From assembly GCF_002775205.1 (NCBI RefSeq), contig NC_036454.1, positions 2,287,382 to 2,351,381 of the forward strand: a DNA stretch of 64,000 bases, written 5' to 3'. Shown one piece after another: positions 43,880 through 64,000 of this stretch. The notes under the pieces are model-generated. The model saw only the letters and a program-made list of their open reading frames with translations. It was not told where the DNA came from and did no database searches. Numbering within the stretch: position 1 is the stretch's first letter; each line of letters opens with the position of its first letter. This DNA comes from Xiphophorus maculatus. Taxonomy: Eukaryota; Chordata; Actinopteri; Cyprinodontiformes; Poeciliidae. The position numbers and the translations under genes are program-made.

Positions 43880-44888
43880 TAGCCTTTAGTTAGATCTAAC
43901 CACGTTAGCTAGCACCGTTAGCTAAATCTAACCACGTTAGCTAGCACCGTTAGCTAAATCTGACCACGTTAGCTAGCACCGTTAGCTAAATCTGACCACG
44001 TTAGCTAGCACTGTTAGCTAAATCTGACCACGTTAGCTAACACCGTTAGCTAAATCTGACCACGTTAGCTAGCACCGTTAGCTAAATCTGACCACGTTAG
44101 CTAGCACCGTTAGCTAAATCTGACCACGTTAGCTAGCACCGTTAGCTAAATCTGACCACGTTAGCTAGCACCGTTAGCTAAATCTGACCACGTTAGCTAA
44201 CACCCTTAGCTAAATCTGACCACGTTAGCCAGCACCGTTAGCTAAATCTGACCACGTTAGCCAACACCCTTAGCTAAATCTGACCACGTTAGCTAACACC
44301 GTTAGCTAAATCTGACCACGTTAGCTAACACCCTTAGCTAAATCTGACCACGTTAGCTAGCACCGTTAGCTAAATCTGACCACGTTAGCTAGCACCGTTA
44401 GCTAAATCTGACCACGTTAGCTAGCACCGTTAGCTAAATCTGACCACATTAGCTAGCACCCTTAGCTAAATCTGACCACGTTAGCTAACATCGTTAGCTA
44501 AATCTGACCACGTTAGCTAACATCGTTAGCTAAATCTGACCACGTTAGCTAGCACCCTTAGCTAAATCTGACCACGTCAGCTAGCACCCTTAGCTAAATC
44601 TGACCACGGTAGCTAACATCGTTAGCTAAATCTGACCACGTTAGCTAGCACCCTTAGCTAAATCTGACCACGTTAGCTAACACCCGTAGCTAAATCTGAC
44701 CACGGTAGCTAACATCGTTAGCTAAATCTGACCACGTTAGCTAGCACCCTTAGCTAAATCTGACCACGTTAGCTAACATCGTTAGCTAAATCTGACCACG
44801 TTAGCTAGCACCCTTAGCTAAATCTGACCACGTTAGCTAACATCGTTAGCTAAATCTGACCACGTTAGCTAGCACCGTTAGCTGGAGC
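43880..44888. repeat. 1-kb minisatellite, ~31 copies of a 32-bp unit
   Basis: Tandem copies of a 32-bp unit (CGTTAGCTAAATCTGACC followed by ACGTTAGCTAGCAC, with small variants) fill about 1 kb directly 3' of sncaip. In the right half (from about 44440) two unit types mostly alternate, one with TAGCACCCTTAG and one with TAACATCGTTAG, forming a 64-bp higher-order unit. Each unit contains AGCTAGC-type short palindromes. Confidence 0.93.
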
Positions 44889-47590
44889 CAACGTGAAACT
44901 GGAACAAATTGTAAGTTAATGAAATGATGTTTAAATGAAAATCATCTTCATGAGAACAAAATGTTTCGTTAACTGAAACAGCCTGAGTTAGAAACGCTGC
45001 TCTCTTTCTGATTAGCTTTTCCATCACAAGCTGCAGCTTTTTGTTGACATTTTCTTGAGTTTTTCACAATAAGCTCTAAATTTATGAAGCCGTTGATCCT
45101 GACAGGTCCGGTTCCCGACCCGGTCCTCCAGAAACAGTTCTAGGTTTCTCCAAAGAATTTCTTTTCTGACCCGTCTGTCCAGATCGAACCGCCACATTTC
45201 ATTTTTGTTTGTTTTCAGCTCTGACTGAAAGAACCCAGTCGGTTCTGAACCGGTTCTGAACATCTCAGGTTGTCAGAAGTCCAAATTCAGAGCTGATGAT
45301 GAAACTTCTGGTTCTGGATGACCAGAGGAGACTTTTAGTCTGGATTTGGACCCCAAACCTTTCAGTGCCTTTTAAACCAACAGGACCCCTAAAACTAGGC
45401 GACTGCAGCTGATCCGGTTTCCTGGTGCTGGTCGGGATTCTGGATGAGTTGCTGCTCTCTGCTTTACTTCTCTTTTCTATAGTTGTTTTATTGTAAGCTT
45501 AAATCGGGTTCTTCATGAACCAAATCATTTTTTAGATCTTTAATGAAATGATTTAGTTTCTGGTTGTTAAATTTCACATCCCTGGTTCTGAGACTTTCTC
45601 CGGGTTTTGGTCTCATCCGGTCCTCTGGTTTCCTTTTGCCTTTAAAAGTCAGAAAAACTGGTAACTTTTTAATAATCTCCATTTAGGGATTTTCAGTTTA
45701 AATGTGTTTGGATTTTCCAGTAATTTCCAATTATTTAATGATATAATTGAATAGTAAATTCTGTTTCCTTTTTTATAAGCTTGATTTAAAACACCGTCTC
45801 AAAACTACACGACCCACAATGCATCACAGCAATCTGACACAAGTTGTTCATTTTGAACAGTTTTGTTTTAAAGGTTCTCATGTTCTTTGCCTCAAATCTT
45901 CAACCTTTTTAAAGTTTTCATAGACGGACAGTTTTTGTGAGGTGAGTCTGAATTCTTCAGGTTTCGCTTGTTCCTTCATTTTTATCTGATTTTCAGTGGG
46001 AAACGTTGGAACTGATTCATGTTTGTTTCCTGAACTCCACTACAGACGAAGTATTTATGTTTCTGCGCACAGTGTTACAGTTTAAACTGAAATGTTTTAA
46101 TCATGCACCAGCACAACAAATACTTTAAAAAACCCACTGTACATATTTTATTAGTATTTAAATTGTTTACGTTATATTCCACGTTTTATTTCTTCATTAT
46201 CTATGCAGTATTTTTGGCATGAGGTAGACGTTAGATGACGGGGAGGTTTGAAGAAGCACCTTCTACATTTTATCTGCATGAAGTTTGAAGTGAGAGGAGA
46301 AAGTTTTCTGCAGCTTGTTTTGATGAAGCTGGAATCTGATGCTCCGTTTATGAAAACCTCCAGGAGTCTGATTTTTGTTTTTTGGTCGATTTTTAAAGTT
46401 TCTGTTTGGCACCAAAGTTCTTGAACAATCTCCTTCAGTGAGTCCAGTTGGTTTACATTCAAAATGATAAAATGTTCAGCCGTTAAATTCTCTCTTATTG
46501 GGAGCTTTGCCTGGATTTTCAGGTTATTTTTACAGATCTAGCGCCCCCTGGTGAGAACTAGGGGATGTGCAGCAGAGTTCAGCCTCTGTCTCTGTTTTCC
46601 ATTTTGTCAAATTCACTTCCTGGGTTAAAGGTCGTCGCTGTGAGCTTCTGCTGTGCAGTTTGCTCCTTCATGACCTCAGCACCATTTTTAGAGGACAGTC
46701 TGTCTGTTTCCAGAAATTTCTTCTGATTCTGGTTGTTTTTTGTAAGTTAAAGTTTATTTTGGGATCAAGTTCAGACAAAAACATTCTGATGATCGAAAAA
46801 CTCCAAACAAAAGAAAAACCCAGAACCTTGTTGAATGAAGGCGTCTGATCTGAGTTCACAGTGTGGAGGGCTTCAGACAAACTGAAATAAACTTTTATTT
46901 CTGGACTTTCATTTGGAGTCACGTTGATTTTCTCAGTTTTATTTTCACTCTGACTGTAAAATATGAATCTTTTTTTGTTTTGTTTTTTTAATCTCACAAA
47001 GTCTCAAAATAATCTTAAGGTGTTGTGACTAAGGAAATATGCCAAAGCAAAATGGTCTCTATGGAAGGAAGGGAACAAAATAAAACACTTCAGAAAGTTT
47101 TTCCTCTGATGAAGTTTGAATTTTAAAAGTTCACTGAAAAACAGGATTTTTTTTCATCACATTCAAAGCAAAACATTTTATATAAAAGTGAACAATCACT
47201 GTTAACTTTTACATTTCTTTGGTTTTTCACCATTTCTTCTTTTTGTAGAAAGTATGCCTAACTTCATTAGGTTGCTAATTAAATATTTAGTTAGAAATCT
47301 TAATATTTAGTTTGGAAAATAAATAGATGTTTATTTAACAAGCTTAATATTTAGTTTTCAAGCTAAATATTTAGCCTGCTAACTAAAGGTTTAGCTTGCT
47401 AAAAACAAAAGAACTATTTTGAAACTAACAAGAATAAATAAAATGGTAAAAGAAATATGACTTATTTGTCTGAGAGGCTAAATAACCCAGATTGTTTATT
47501 TTTAACTTTACAAACAGCATCATGTTACAAACCTGATTATGAGTTCAAACTGCCATTTAAAACAGCAGTAATAAGGGTCAAAGGTCAGAC
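44889..47590. other. Intergenic, no gene
   Basis: AT-rich, low-information sequence with many open frames that show no family resemblance. A TAAATATTTAG-type repeat lies at about 47265-47410. Nothing else is recognised. Confidence 0.45.
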
Positions 47591-47599
47591 AGTTGTTAA

Positions 47600-48720
47600 C
47601 TCATCACGGTGTTTTCCTGAATGTCCGGCAGCAGAATATCTGTTTCCTTCTCTGAGTCCGCCTGCAGGCCTCCAGAGGCCCTCTCAGGCCCCAGGACCCC
47701 ACTTTTCACCACCCTGATCGAGACGGATGTGTTGTGCGAATTGTTCTCACTGCTGGTTTAATGGACGATTCATAACGGAGCGTGTATTTATTTCTGCGCT
47801 GTTCAGCAGCATCAAAAACAGTCACTTACCGGCGGTCAGGATTTATGGTGTTTGGAGGGCAAATTGGTCTTTGATGGTTCCCACGCAGCGCCGCCGCTTC
47901 CACACGGAGCCTAATGGGGCCCGCTCTAATGGCCGCCCTCCATCACGGCGGCAAATATGAAACACGAGCTCGCCGTGTGACAATTAGTAAAACAACAAGT
48001 CGAGATGTGAGGAAGGCTGAAGGAGCTCACAAAACAAAAACCACAAGCTGTTTGTTTTCTTTCCTCCGTCCTGCAGCGGGGGGGCGGGGGGAGTTAAGCT
48101 GAAAAATTAGGCCTCATTTATTGGACAACAGTTTGAGTCGATACCCAGGGGCCTCTGGACGAGGCTCCACAGCCGCTAATTGGTTCACTCTGTTTGCTGG
48201 GGGCCTCACACACCGGCTCCATGAAACTGGGAGAGACGAGCCGCTGATTTGACAGCCGGGGGGGCGGAGGCGTGTGGGGGGGTCATGTATAGATTTTTGT
48301 GTCTGTTGTTTCGGCTTATTTGTGTGCTTCTTTTACTCAGTCAATCAAATTTAATTGACACCGCTGGGCTGTGGCCAGGGGCCCCGCGGCATGCTGGGAT
48401 ATGACAGGCCTTTAATGCCAACGAGAGGGAGAGAGAGAGAGAGAGAGGAGGTTCTTCTGTTTCTGAAGGATGGAGCGTGGGGGGGGGCAGAGGGGTATGG
48501 GGGGGCAGAGGGGTCTGGGGGGGCGGTGACCCATCAACGGCATTAATTGATGTAACTACGGCGATGACTGATGCTAATAAATCCAACCTTTAAGGAAAAA
48601 GGTAATTGGACGACGCCCTGATCAAAGAGCCGCACTGATAAACACCATTCGTCTTCCAGCGAGGCCTTCAGACACACACACAGTTAATATTCAGATCAAA
48701 CTCTACATTTACATTTTGCC
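47600..48720. promoter_or_regulatory. Candidate conserved non-coding region downstream of sncaip
   Basis: GC-richer, non-repetitive sequence without a coding frame, set in AT-rich surroundings. It is dense in homeodomain-like cores (TTTAATTGAC, CTAATTGG, ACAATTAG, GGTAATTGG) and TGACAGCC/TGACAGG motifs. A GA tract (48424-48448) and G-runs (48478-48525) interrupt it. Such composition is typical of vertebrate developmental enhancers, but conservation was not tested. Confidence 0.35.
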
Positions 48721-48794
48721 CAGGACTGAATGTCATGTCAGCAGGAAGCGTTTTGTTCCTGTTCCATGAGTCCAAAGAGAAACCGGTCATCACG

Positions 48795-49070
48795 GCTAAA
48801 TATTTAGCTTCAAACTAAATGTATAGTTAGCAAGCTAAATGTTAGCTTGCTAACTAAATATTTAACTTACAAATTAAATATTTAGTTCGGAGATAAATAT
48901 TTAACTTGCTAACTAAATATTTAGCTCCAAACTGCTTATTTAGCTAGCAGGCTAAACATTTAGCCTGCTAGCTAAACATTTAGTTAGCAAGTTAAATATT
49001 TGTCTCCGAACTAAATATTTAATTTCTAAGTTAAATATTTAGCTTGAAATTGTGAAACTTACAAGTGAAT
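48795..49070. repeat. ~275-bp palindrome of TAAATATTTAG / GCTAGC sequence
   Basis: The two halves are near-perfect reverse complements about a centre near 48960 (TTAGCTAGCAGGCTAAA against TTTAGCCTGCTAGCTAA). The outer arms read TTAAATATTTAGTTCGGAG on the left and CTCCGAACTAAATATTTAA on the right. It belongs to the family seen at 28015 and 47265. Possibly a foldback MITE; no target duplication was identified. Confidence 0.75.
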
Positions 49071-49189
49071 AAATAACTAGAACTCAATCATCTTGATGAT
49101 TTTTGAGATTTTCTTGAAAATATTTTGTGGATTAATGAGACAAAACGAACCTCCAATCAGCTAAACCCAAATGAACCATTTCAGAAGAA

Positions 49190-49300
49190 GCTACAGTCAG
49201 GCATGGTGGTGTCAGTATGATGATCTGGGCCTGCTAGAGAACAAAGACACCAAAAGATACAAAACGATACAAAGAGGAAAAGTCACCAAAAGGCATTGCT
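49190..49300 (+). mobile_element. Tc1/mariner transposase fragment
   Basis: The stretch GGCATGGTGGTGTCAGTATGATGATCTGGGC matches the segment of Tc1 transposases that reads GG(G/S)VM(V/M)WGC. Only about 100 bp are recognisable and no terminal repeats are seen. Confidence 0.5.
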
Positions 49301-51880
49301 GAAGAAGGTCCAAGCATATAAATGGAAAGTTGAGTGGAAAGAAAAAGTTTGGTAGAAAAAGATGCCCAGGTTGCAGAATTTGGGGAGATTGTCGAGGTGA
49401 AAACTAACATCTGGAAACGTTGTTTACGTCACAGTCAGTGATGGTTTGGGTCGCCTTGTCGTCTGCTGGTTCTGGTCCGCTGGGTTCTTCCTGAACTCCT
49501 CAGCAGAACCTGAACTAAATCAGGATGTAAAGCTCAGCTTCATTTCGGGCCAACAGCTGCGTTTCCTCTGCTTAAAGGTCCAACCTGGAAGAATTCAAAT
49601 CATGGAAATAATTCACATTATTTTCAGCCTTTATTCATAAAATGACATGAATTGTGACCTTGTAGGAAATATATTTTTTTATTTTGTTGTTTTTGAATAT
49701 GTAACAATTTGCACAGAGAAAGAGTAAATGAAATTAGTACAAGTTTAGCAACTTTTCATATATATTATAATCATATAATCACATTTTTTAGGCTTTTTTA
49801 TGCTGCTGAACTTTGATTTATTTCTTATCAATACTCCCTCATAAACATTTAAGTAGATGATTTAATTATATGTTAGACTAAAATTTAATGTATGTTTCTT
49901 ATTCTATTATTCTGTTATTCCTTTGCTTTTGTCATTGAATTTGATGAAGCATCCAAGTCTAATATCGTTACCTTCCTAAAATGTCCAAATCATTTTCTGG
50001 ATTTAATTGTATTTCCTGTAGTTCCGCTGCAGGGCCAGCAGGGGGCAGCATTGTGCTTCAGAGCCCCGCAGCAGCAGTTTGGCATTTATCCGCCCAGTCC
50101 ATGGAGTTGACTTGGTCTTAAACCAGCAGCGGATCCTTGTTGACGCGTTTTTCTCCTGAACTGCCCGGATCGGAACACGCTGCCGTAAAGCGGTTTGTTT
50201 TAACCCTGAACTGCCCGGATCGGAACACGCTGCCGTAAAGCGGTTTGTTTTAACCCTGAACTGCCCGGATCGGAACACGCTGCCGTAAAGCGGTTTGTTT
50301 TAACCCTGAACTGCCCGGATCGGAACACGCTGCCGTAAAGCGGTTTGTTTTAACCCTGAACTGCCCGGATCGGAACACGCTGCCGTAAAGCGGTTTGTTT
50401 TAACCCTCCTGTCGCTGTATTTAGTTTGTACCCTAGAATTATTGTTTGACCTCCTAGAATCAAATCTGCTCCATCAGCAGAACAATTAGTCAAGTTGTTT
50501 GTTCCTTATCTGACCAACAGAGGTTCTTCCCCAAGTCTTGGGCTCCGGCCCGGTTCTTTTGCAGGCGAACAGGAGAAAGGTCCGGAGCCAGAACTTTCTT
50601 GCACAAAAGCTTAAAACTGACATCTTTCCTCTCTTTAGTGATTGTTGTTCCACATCTCTCCAAATCTGAACTCCTTCCTGACTTCTAGGTCAGATTGACC
50701 CAGTCCATTTGACCCAGTCCATTTGACCCAGTCCATTTGACCCAGTCCATTTGACCCAGTCCATTTAGTTTAGGTTAAAGTATATCTTAGTGTGAACCAA
50801 CCAAGCAACATAATGTAACATAATTATATTCCTCTACAGACTCCGATCGTTGCAGATGTTCTGCTGAATGTCACACAAAGTTCCTCTCAAACACAACATC
50901 GATTTCTCTGCACTTTCCTGAAAGTCTGGATGTTTTTAGCCCAGATCTTTAACGAGCTGCATTTCTTCACCTCCTGGAACATCTGGAGAAACATCTGGAG
51001 AAACATCTGGACAAACCGGGAAATGGTTTATTGATAGAAGAATCTGCTGCAGGAAAACATCAGAAATGATTTCTCTCCATTTTTAGAAGTTTAAATACGT
51101 TTATGAACTGTAAGAAGATGTTAACATTAACATTTACTTCATACATTGGGTTCTCTCAGGGGTTTGCAACCTGAGGCTCCCAGGCCACAAGTGGCTCTCT
51201 GGCTGTTCCACGCCGGGTCTTGATGACTTTGTCTAACATTGTGAACTAAAGATTTTTAATAATAAAGTAGCATAGATAAATTTTGAAACTTTCAAAGTAG
51301 AATGGCACTAAAATTTGCTTGGAATATATTTGTGATTCTGTTTTTCTTATCAGGTTGGAAAAAATTAACTTGTTGATATTTTCCACAAATATCAGGACCT
51401 TAGAAGAAAATGTATCCATGCTCATTTAAAAGTTTTGTCTTTTCTCTATTTAAAACTTAATAATAGAAGTAAAATTTTAGATCTACAAAAATAAGTATTT
51501 TTGTGTGTGAAAGGTCATGTGACATTTACTCTAAATTTTGTTTATTTAGCTCAAAAGCAAAATGGCTCCAGACCCCTGGTCTATGTGAAGAAGGAATGAA
51601 AGAAGTAAAAATAAATTAAAAGATATTTTACAGGTTTATCAAATGTCAGCAGGGGGCTTTTGGCCCCTTTAGCCCACCTTTGGGTCTGTCAGTGGTCAGT
51701 AGCTTAGTTAAAGAGAAAATCAGTTTTTAATGATTCTCACCCCAGATTTAAGGATGCAGCAGTAAATAACTCCTGTTCCTCCTGAGAAGGTTTTTCTCTG
51801 TGAGGAAACGAGACTCTGAGGAATCAATTACCCAAAGTGACGATCAGTGGAGGCGTTTCTGGATTTTACAGGTTTGCTTT
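49301..51880. repeat. Intergenic region with two short tandem arrays
   Basis: No gene. A 50-bp unit (TGAACTGCCCGGATCGGAACACGC plus TGCCGTAAAGCGGTTTGTTTTAACCC) is repeated five times with almost no divergence at 50155-50405. A 14-bp unit (TGACCCAGTCCATT) is repeated five times at 50695-50766. The rest is AT-rich. Confidence 0.8.
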
Positions 51881-51889
51881 ATGGCAGAC

Positions 51890-52175
51890 GTTCCCTTTAA
51901 CTCCATCCTGGATCACAGCACAGACCCAACCCTCTGCTCTCCCCCTCAGTGAAGTAATAGTCGAATAAAACTCTCCCATTTCACGGAGGGGTCCGGCGGG
52001 AGCCTCGTAAGGGCCCCTGAGGGTCCCCACTCCGCATTTTGGGAGCAGTCAGTCAGGGCCGCGTTTACAGGCTGCAGTAATGATGCTTGTTTGTCCAGCG
52101 GTCTGTAAATCACACCGACATTAGAGCTGCCACAGGAGACACAGCAGAGCATCAGCAACACCCCGGAGCCGAGCC
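51890..52175. promoter_or_regulatory. Candidate conserved non-coding block
   Basis: Balanced-composition, repeat-free sequence with long purposeful-looking words such as GTAATAGTCGAATAAAACTC and CAGTAATGATGCTTG, ending at a CA tract (52184-52222). It has no coding frame or splice signals. Assignment as regulatory is inference from texture alone. Confidence 0.25.
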
Positions 52176-52646
52176 GATCCATAACACACACACACACACA
52201 CGCACACACACACACACACACAGAGCAGGAGTGTTAAACCCACGGCGGCCATCTTTAACAGCAAAAACTGGAAGCTCAGCTGAAACTGAAGCAAAATAAA
52301 GATGTTTTAAATGAATTAAAGAGGAAACAGATGATTTAGGTCCTAATGAAACTCGATGAGTTTGTTTCTGTTGCGGTCAGCAGGGGGCAGCATACCAACA
52401 AGTCCTCACACTGACCTTCCAATAAAACCAGCGATTCTTCCTCTGAACACGAATCAGGATTTTTAGAGGGAGATCATGAAATTTTATCACGTTATCAAGC
52501 AGCGATGTCACCTTCAGTTATTATAAAGATGATTTAAATATCAAACATGAATTAAAAGAAATTTGACACTTTGAAATTAGGCCTCTGTCTCTTTAAGAAG
52601 CTCCTATTCTAGTCAAACATGGCTTCTGTATTAACCCTTTAATGCA

Positions 52647-52865
52647 CAGGTGTCAAACTCCAGTCCTCGAGGGCCGCTGTCCTACAGCTTTTAGATGTGC
52701 CACAGGTACAAAACACTGGAATGAAATGGCTTAATTACCTCCTTATTGTGTAGATCAGTTCTCCAGAGCCTTAATGACCTAATTATTCTATTCAGGTGTG
52801 GTGCAGCAGAGGCACATCTAAAAGTTGCAGGACAGCGGCCCTCGAGGACTGGAGTTTGACACATG
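52647..52865. mobile_element. hAT-type palindromic MITE, second copy
   Basis: Starts CAGGTGTCAAACTCCAGTCC and ends GGACTGGAGTTTGACACATG. It has the same internal arms (GTGCCACAGGTACAAAACACTGGAATGAAATG) as 57712-58092 and the copy in ddr2. I could not find an exact 8-bp target duplication here. Confidence 0.75.
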
Positions 52866-53349
52866 TGGTTTAATGTTTTTACCAGCAGCTCCTATAATGA
52901 GCTCAGCTGATCCACCAGGTGTTTTCCCACTGAACAGTTGCCATGGAGATGAAAGCATTTCTCAGAATCAAGGGAAAACTCCAGGTTTGTCTTTGATGAG
53001 GGAATAAATTATAATTTAATAAGGAGCTAAAAAAGTCTAGTTTACAAAACACTTCCCGTCCAAAACCTCATAAAATAACAAATGTTTGATCTGAATGATC
53101 TAAAATCAATCAGAAATCAACAGAAATGGATTTTATTCTTATTAAAGTTGATTTAATTTATTAACAAATTAATAATATCAATAACTTCACTGATTTTCAC
53201 GGTTTCTGGGTTCAAATGAAGAACCAGAACCGAGACGCAAAACATGAAACATGAAATCAAGATTCAAGGAAACAGAACCGGAAAGCGGTCCAATCTGGGT
53301 CGTGTAGCAGTCCGGTGTGGTCCGGTCCGGTCCGGTCCAGTCCGGTCCA
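52866..53349 (-). other. rnf214 3' UTR (probable)
   Basis: Downstream of the minus-strand stop. A (TCCGG)n-like tract lies at 53316-53348. On the minus strand AATAAA signals occur near 53130-53135 and 53157-53162, so the UTR is probably about 200 bp. Confidence 0.4.
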
Positions 53350-57429
<4,080 letters not shown>

Positions 57430-57711
57430 GCTCCTACCTGAACTACAAAAACAAACGCGAAGACTTCCGGCTGACGACAACACGCCAAGCTACCGGTCCG
57501 TCCGCCTGGTGGATGTCTCAGTGGGATTTATCTTCGTTTAACAAAAACGCTTTTTAAGAACAAAAACCGATTTATTTTACTATTTCAACACGCAGTTTAC
57601 AGTTTCCGCTAGTTGCCCACACGGATGTTTGTGCTTCCCTAAAAAAGGTCCGGCGGAAATACTGTTACCGTTGGGACGTTACGGAACAAAGATCGTCTAT
57701 AACATCTAATG
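57430..57711. promoter_or_regulatory. rnf214 5' UTR and promoter region
   Basis: Upstream of the minus-strand start codon. The sequence from about 57430 to 57690 is GC-richer with several CpGs (GGTCCGGCGGAAATACTG). It ends where a hAT MITE has landed at 57712. Transcription start not determinable. Confidence 0.35.
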
Positions 57712-58092
57712 CACAGGAGTCAAACTCCAGTCCTTAAGGGCCGCAGTCCTGCAGTTTTTAGATGCGCCACAGGTACAAAAAGCTGGAATGAAATGACTTA
57801 ATGACCTCCTCCTGGTGTAGATCGGTTCTCCAGAACCTTAATGACCTCCTCCTGGTGTAGATCGGTTCTCCAGAACCTTAATGACCTCCTCCTGGTGTAG
57901 ATCGGTTCTCCAGAACCTTAATGACCTCCTCCTGGTGTAGATCGGTTCTCCAGAACCTTAATGACCTCCTCCTGGTGTAGATCGGTTCTCCAGAGCCTTA
58001 ATGACCTAATTATTCTGTTCAGGTGCTGCAGCAGAGGCTCATCTAAAAGTTGCAGGACTGCGGCCCTCCAGGACTGGAGTTTGACACACCTG
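57712..58092. mobile_element. hAT-type MITE with 8-bp target duplication and internal 5 x 40-bp array
   Basis: Flanked by identical ATCTAATG at 57704-57711 and 58093-58100. Ends are CACAGGAGTCAAACTCCAG and GGACTGGAGTTTGACACACC. Inside, a 40-bp unit (ATGACCTCCTCCTGGTGTAG plus ATCGGTTCTCCAGAACCTTA) is repeated five times at 57801-58000, while the sister copies at 1109 and 52647 have it once. It sits between rnf214 and snx2, which are transcribed away from each other. Confidence 0.85.
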
Positions 58093-59245
58093 ATCTAATG
58101 AATTCACAAGTAATAAAAAAGTTGTCACCTAATAAATTTGATAACAAGAGAACATTTTTAACACATCTTGGATAGGGTCGGTTTGTTATCCGTTATAGCT
58201 AAAGGAATTATTAAATTTCAAATAAACAAAACTAAAATTATGGGATGAGGTTAAATATAAAACAGTTTTTAAAGCCAGAAATTGTTAACTTCCAGAAAAC
58301 TTTCCTTTTTGCAGCTAATCGGATTCATTCCACATGGAGAATCAGGGAGGGCACTGACCTCCTCAGTGAATTTTTCCTGTCTATACAGACATTTCTGTCC
58401 GTTCCTCCATTCATTTCTTCATGATCTGACCATCCAACCACAACTTCTGCAGAAACATTTGGGTTACATTAATGATGAGGTTAAACTTTAACATGGACTG
58501 GGAACCCACACATCCTGGACACACACTCTTTCAACAAAGCACAACATATATACATATATTTACAAGATGAACAAAATGTTATTTTTTTATATCTGTACAT
58601 GTTTATATTTTAAATATCTTTACACTGAGCACAAAGCAGAACGAACGTCATATTCCTTGTTTGTGTTCACCAACATGGTGAGGAAAGCTGATTCTGATTT
58701 CACTCTTCTTCTCACTGTGAGGAAGAAAGTACTGAACATTTATTTGGGGAACATTCAATGTTCTCATTCTGCAATAATTTGGTCACATTTGCAAAGTTTC
58801 CTTACAGAAAAAGCTGGAAAGAACGTCGTATTATCATAGTTGTAAATAGTGCTCATTAACAGTTAACCCTTTTCTTTGGATGAAATATATGATGTAATAA
58901 TTTAAAAAGAAACTAATTTAAAACATCTGTTACTTTTGTTAAAACTTTGGATTTAAATAATCAGAAAATTGTAAAAACAATAACTCTTAATCTGCTTCTC
59001 ATTTATCTTTATTTAGATGTTGTAACAAACTCTTTATTCTATGTACTGGGATGTACTTCTGTGTACATTTGCTAAGAATGAAATAAAAATAAAACTTTAA
59101 TCAGAGTGAGCCATCTTCGTTTTCCCGCTCCTCTCTGGTTCCCAGCAGGACAGTCACATGACGCAGCAGGAGAACCTCCTGACTCCTGCTCCTCCTCTCT
59201 TCCTGTCAGCTCCTCGGTGTTTGGACCTCCGTTAGCAGCAGAAAC
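58093..59245. other. Intergenic to snx2 5' UTR
   Basis: Mostly AT-rich, with no recognised gene or repeat family. From about 59105 the composition becomes GC-rich with CpGs, as expected for the snx2 promoter and leader (CTCCTCTCTTCCTGTCAGC). Confidence 0.4.
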
Positions 59246-63961
<4,716 letters not shown>

Positions 63962-64000
63962 GTATGAACACACACAGGATAATAATAACAAATAGGTAAT

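Noticed and set aside
43880-44888. CRISPR-like array
   Set aside because: The 32-bp units are contiguous with no unique spacers, and the host is a vertebrate; it is a minisatellite.
58282-58491. Possible exon of an unknown gene upstream of snx2
   Set aside because: The short frame has no family likeness and lies in AT-rich intergenic sequence.

Overview
The window is vertebrate nuclear DNA, almost certainly from a percomorph teleost. It carries intron-split genes whose proteins match known vertebrate families, compact introns, abundant CA/GT microsatellites and typical fish transposon debris (hAT MITEs, Tc1, piggyBac, non-LTR retrotransposon tails). A cyprinodontiform-like fish is a guess that cannot be proven here.

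Layout. (1) 580-10993, + strand: an 18-coding-exon ddr2-type collagen-receptor tyrosine kinase, 879 codons, complete. (2) 10994-22636: its 3' UTR and a gene-poor stretch with a 21-bp minisatellite, a CA tract, a decayed Tc1 transposase and a retrotransposon tail. (3) 22637-28222, +: lysyl oxidase (lox), 7 exons, 380 codons, with an intact BMP1-type cleavage site, copper histidines and LTQ residues. (4) 28223-36376: an internally deleted piggyBac-like element broken by a retrotransposon tail, AT-rich DNA and the probable sncaip promoter. (5) 36377-43691, +: synphilin-1 (sncaip), 11 coding exons, 896 codons, with ankyrin repeats. (6) 43692-53349: a 1-kb minisatellite of about 32-bp units, a giant palindrome, a 5 x 50-bp array and unique GC-richer sequence that looks like conserved non-coding DNA. 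(7) 53350-57429, - strand: RING-H2 protein rnf214, 6 exons, 549 codons. (8) 59246 to the right edge, +: the first two coding exons of snx2; the rest lies outside.

Context. lox, sncaip and snx2 occur in this order on human 5q23, so this is an ancient block. DDR2 (human 1q23) and RNF214 (human 11q23) are not in that human block, so they mark lineage-specific rearrangement on one side or the other. ddr2 (collagen sensor) and lox (collagen cross-linker) act on the same matrix and lie head to tail here about 11.6 kb apart. sncaip (synuclein binding, ubiquitin biology), rnf214 (putative E3 ligase) and snx2 (retromer-linked endosomal sorting) have no obvious joint pathway. Exon borders were set by hand from GT/AG sites, reading-frame phase and remembered family sequences; all four complete models sum to a multiple of three without a premature stop. 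No prokaryotic, viral or CRISPR system was seen.
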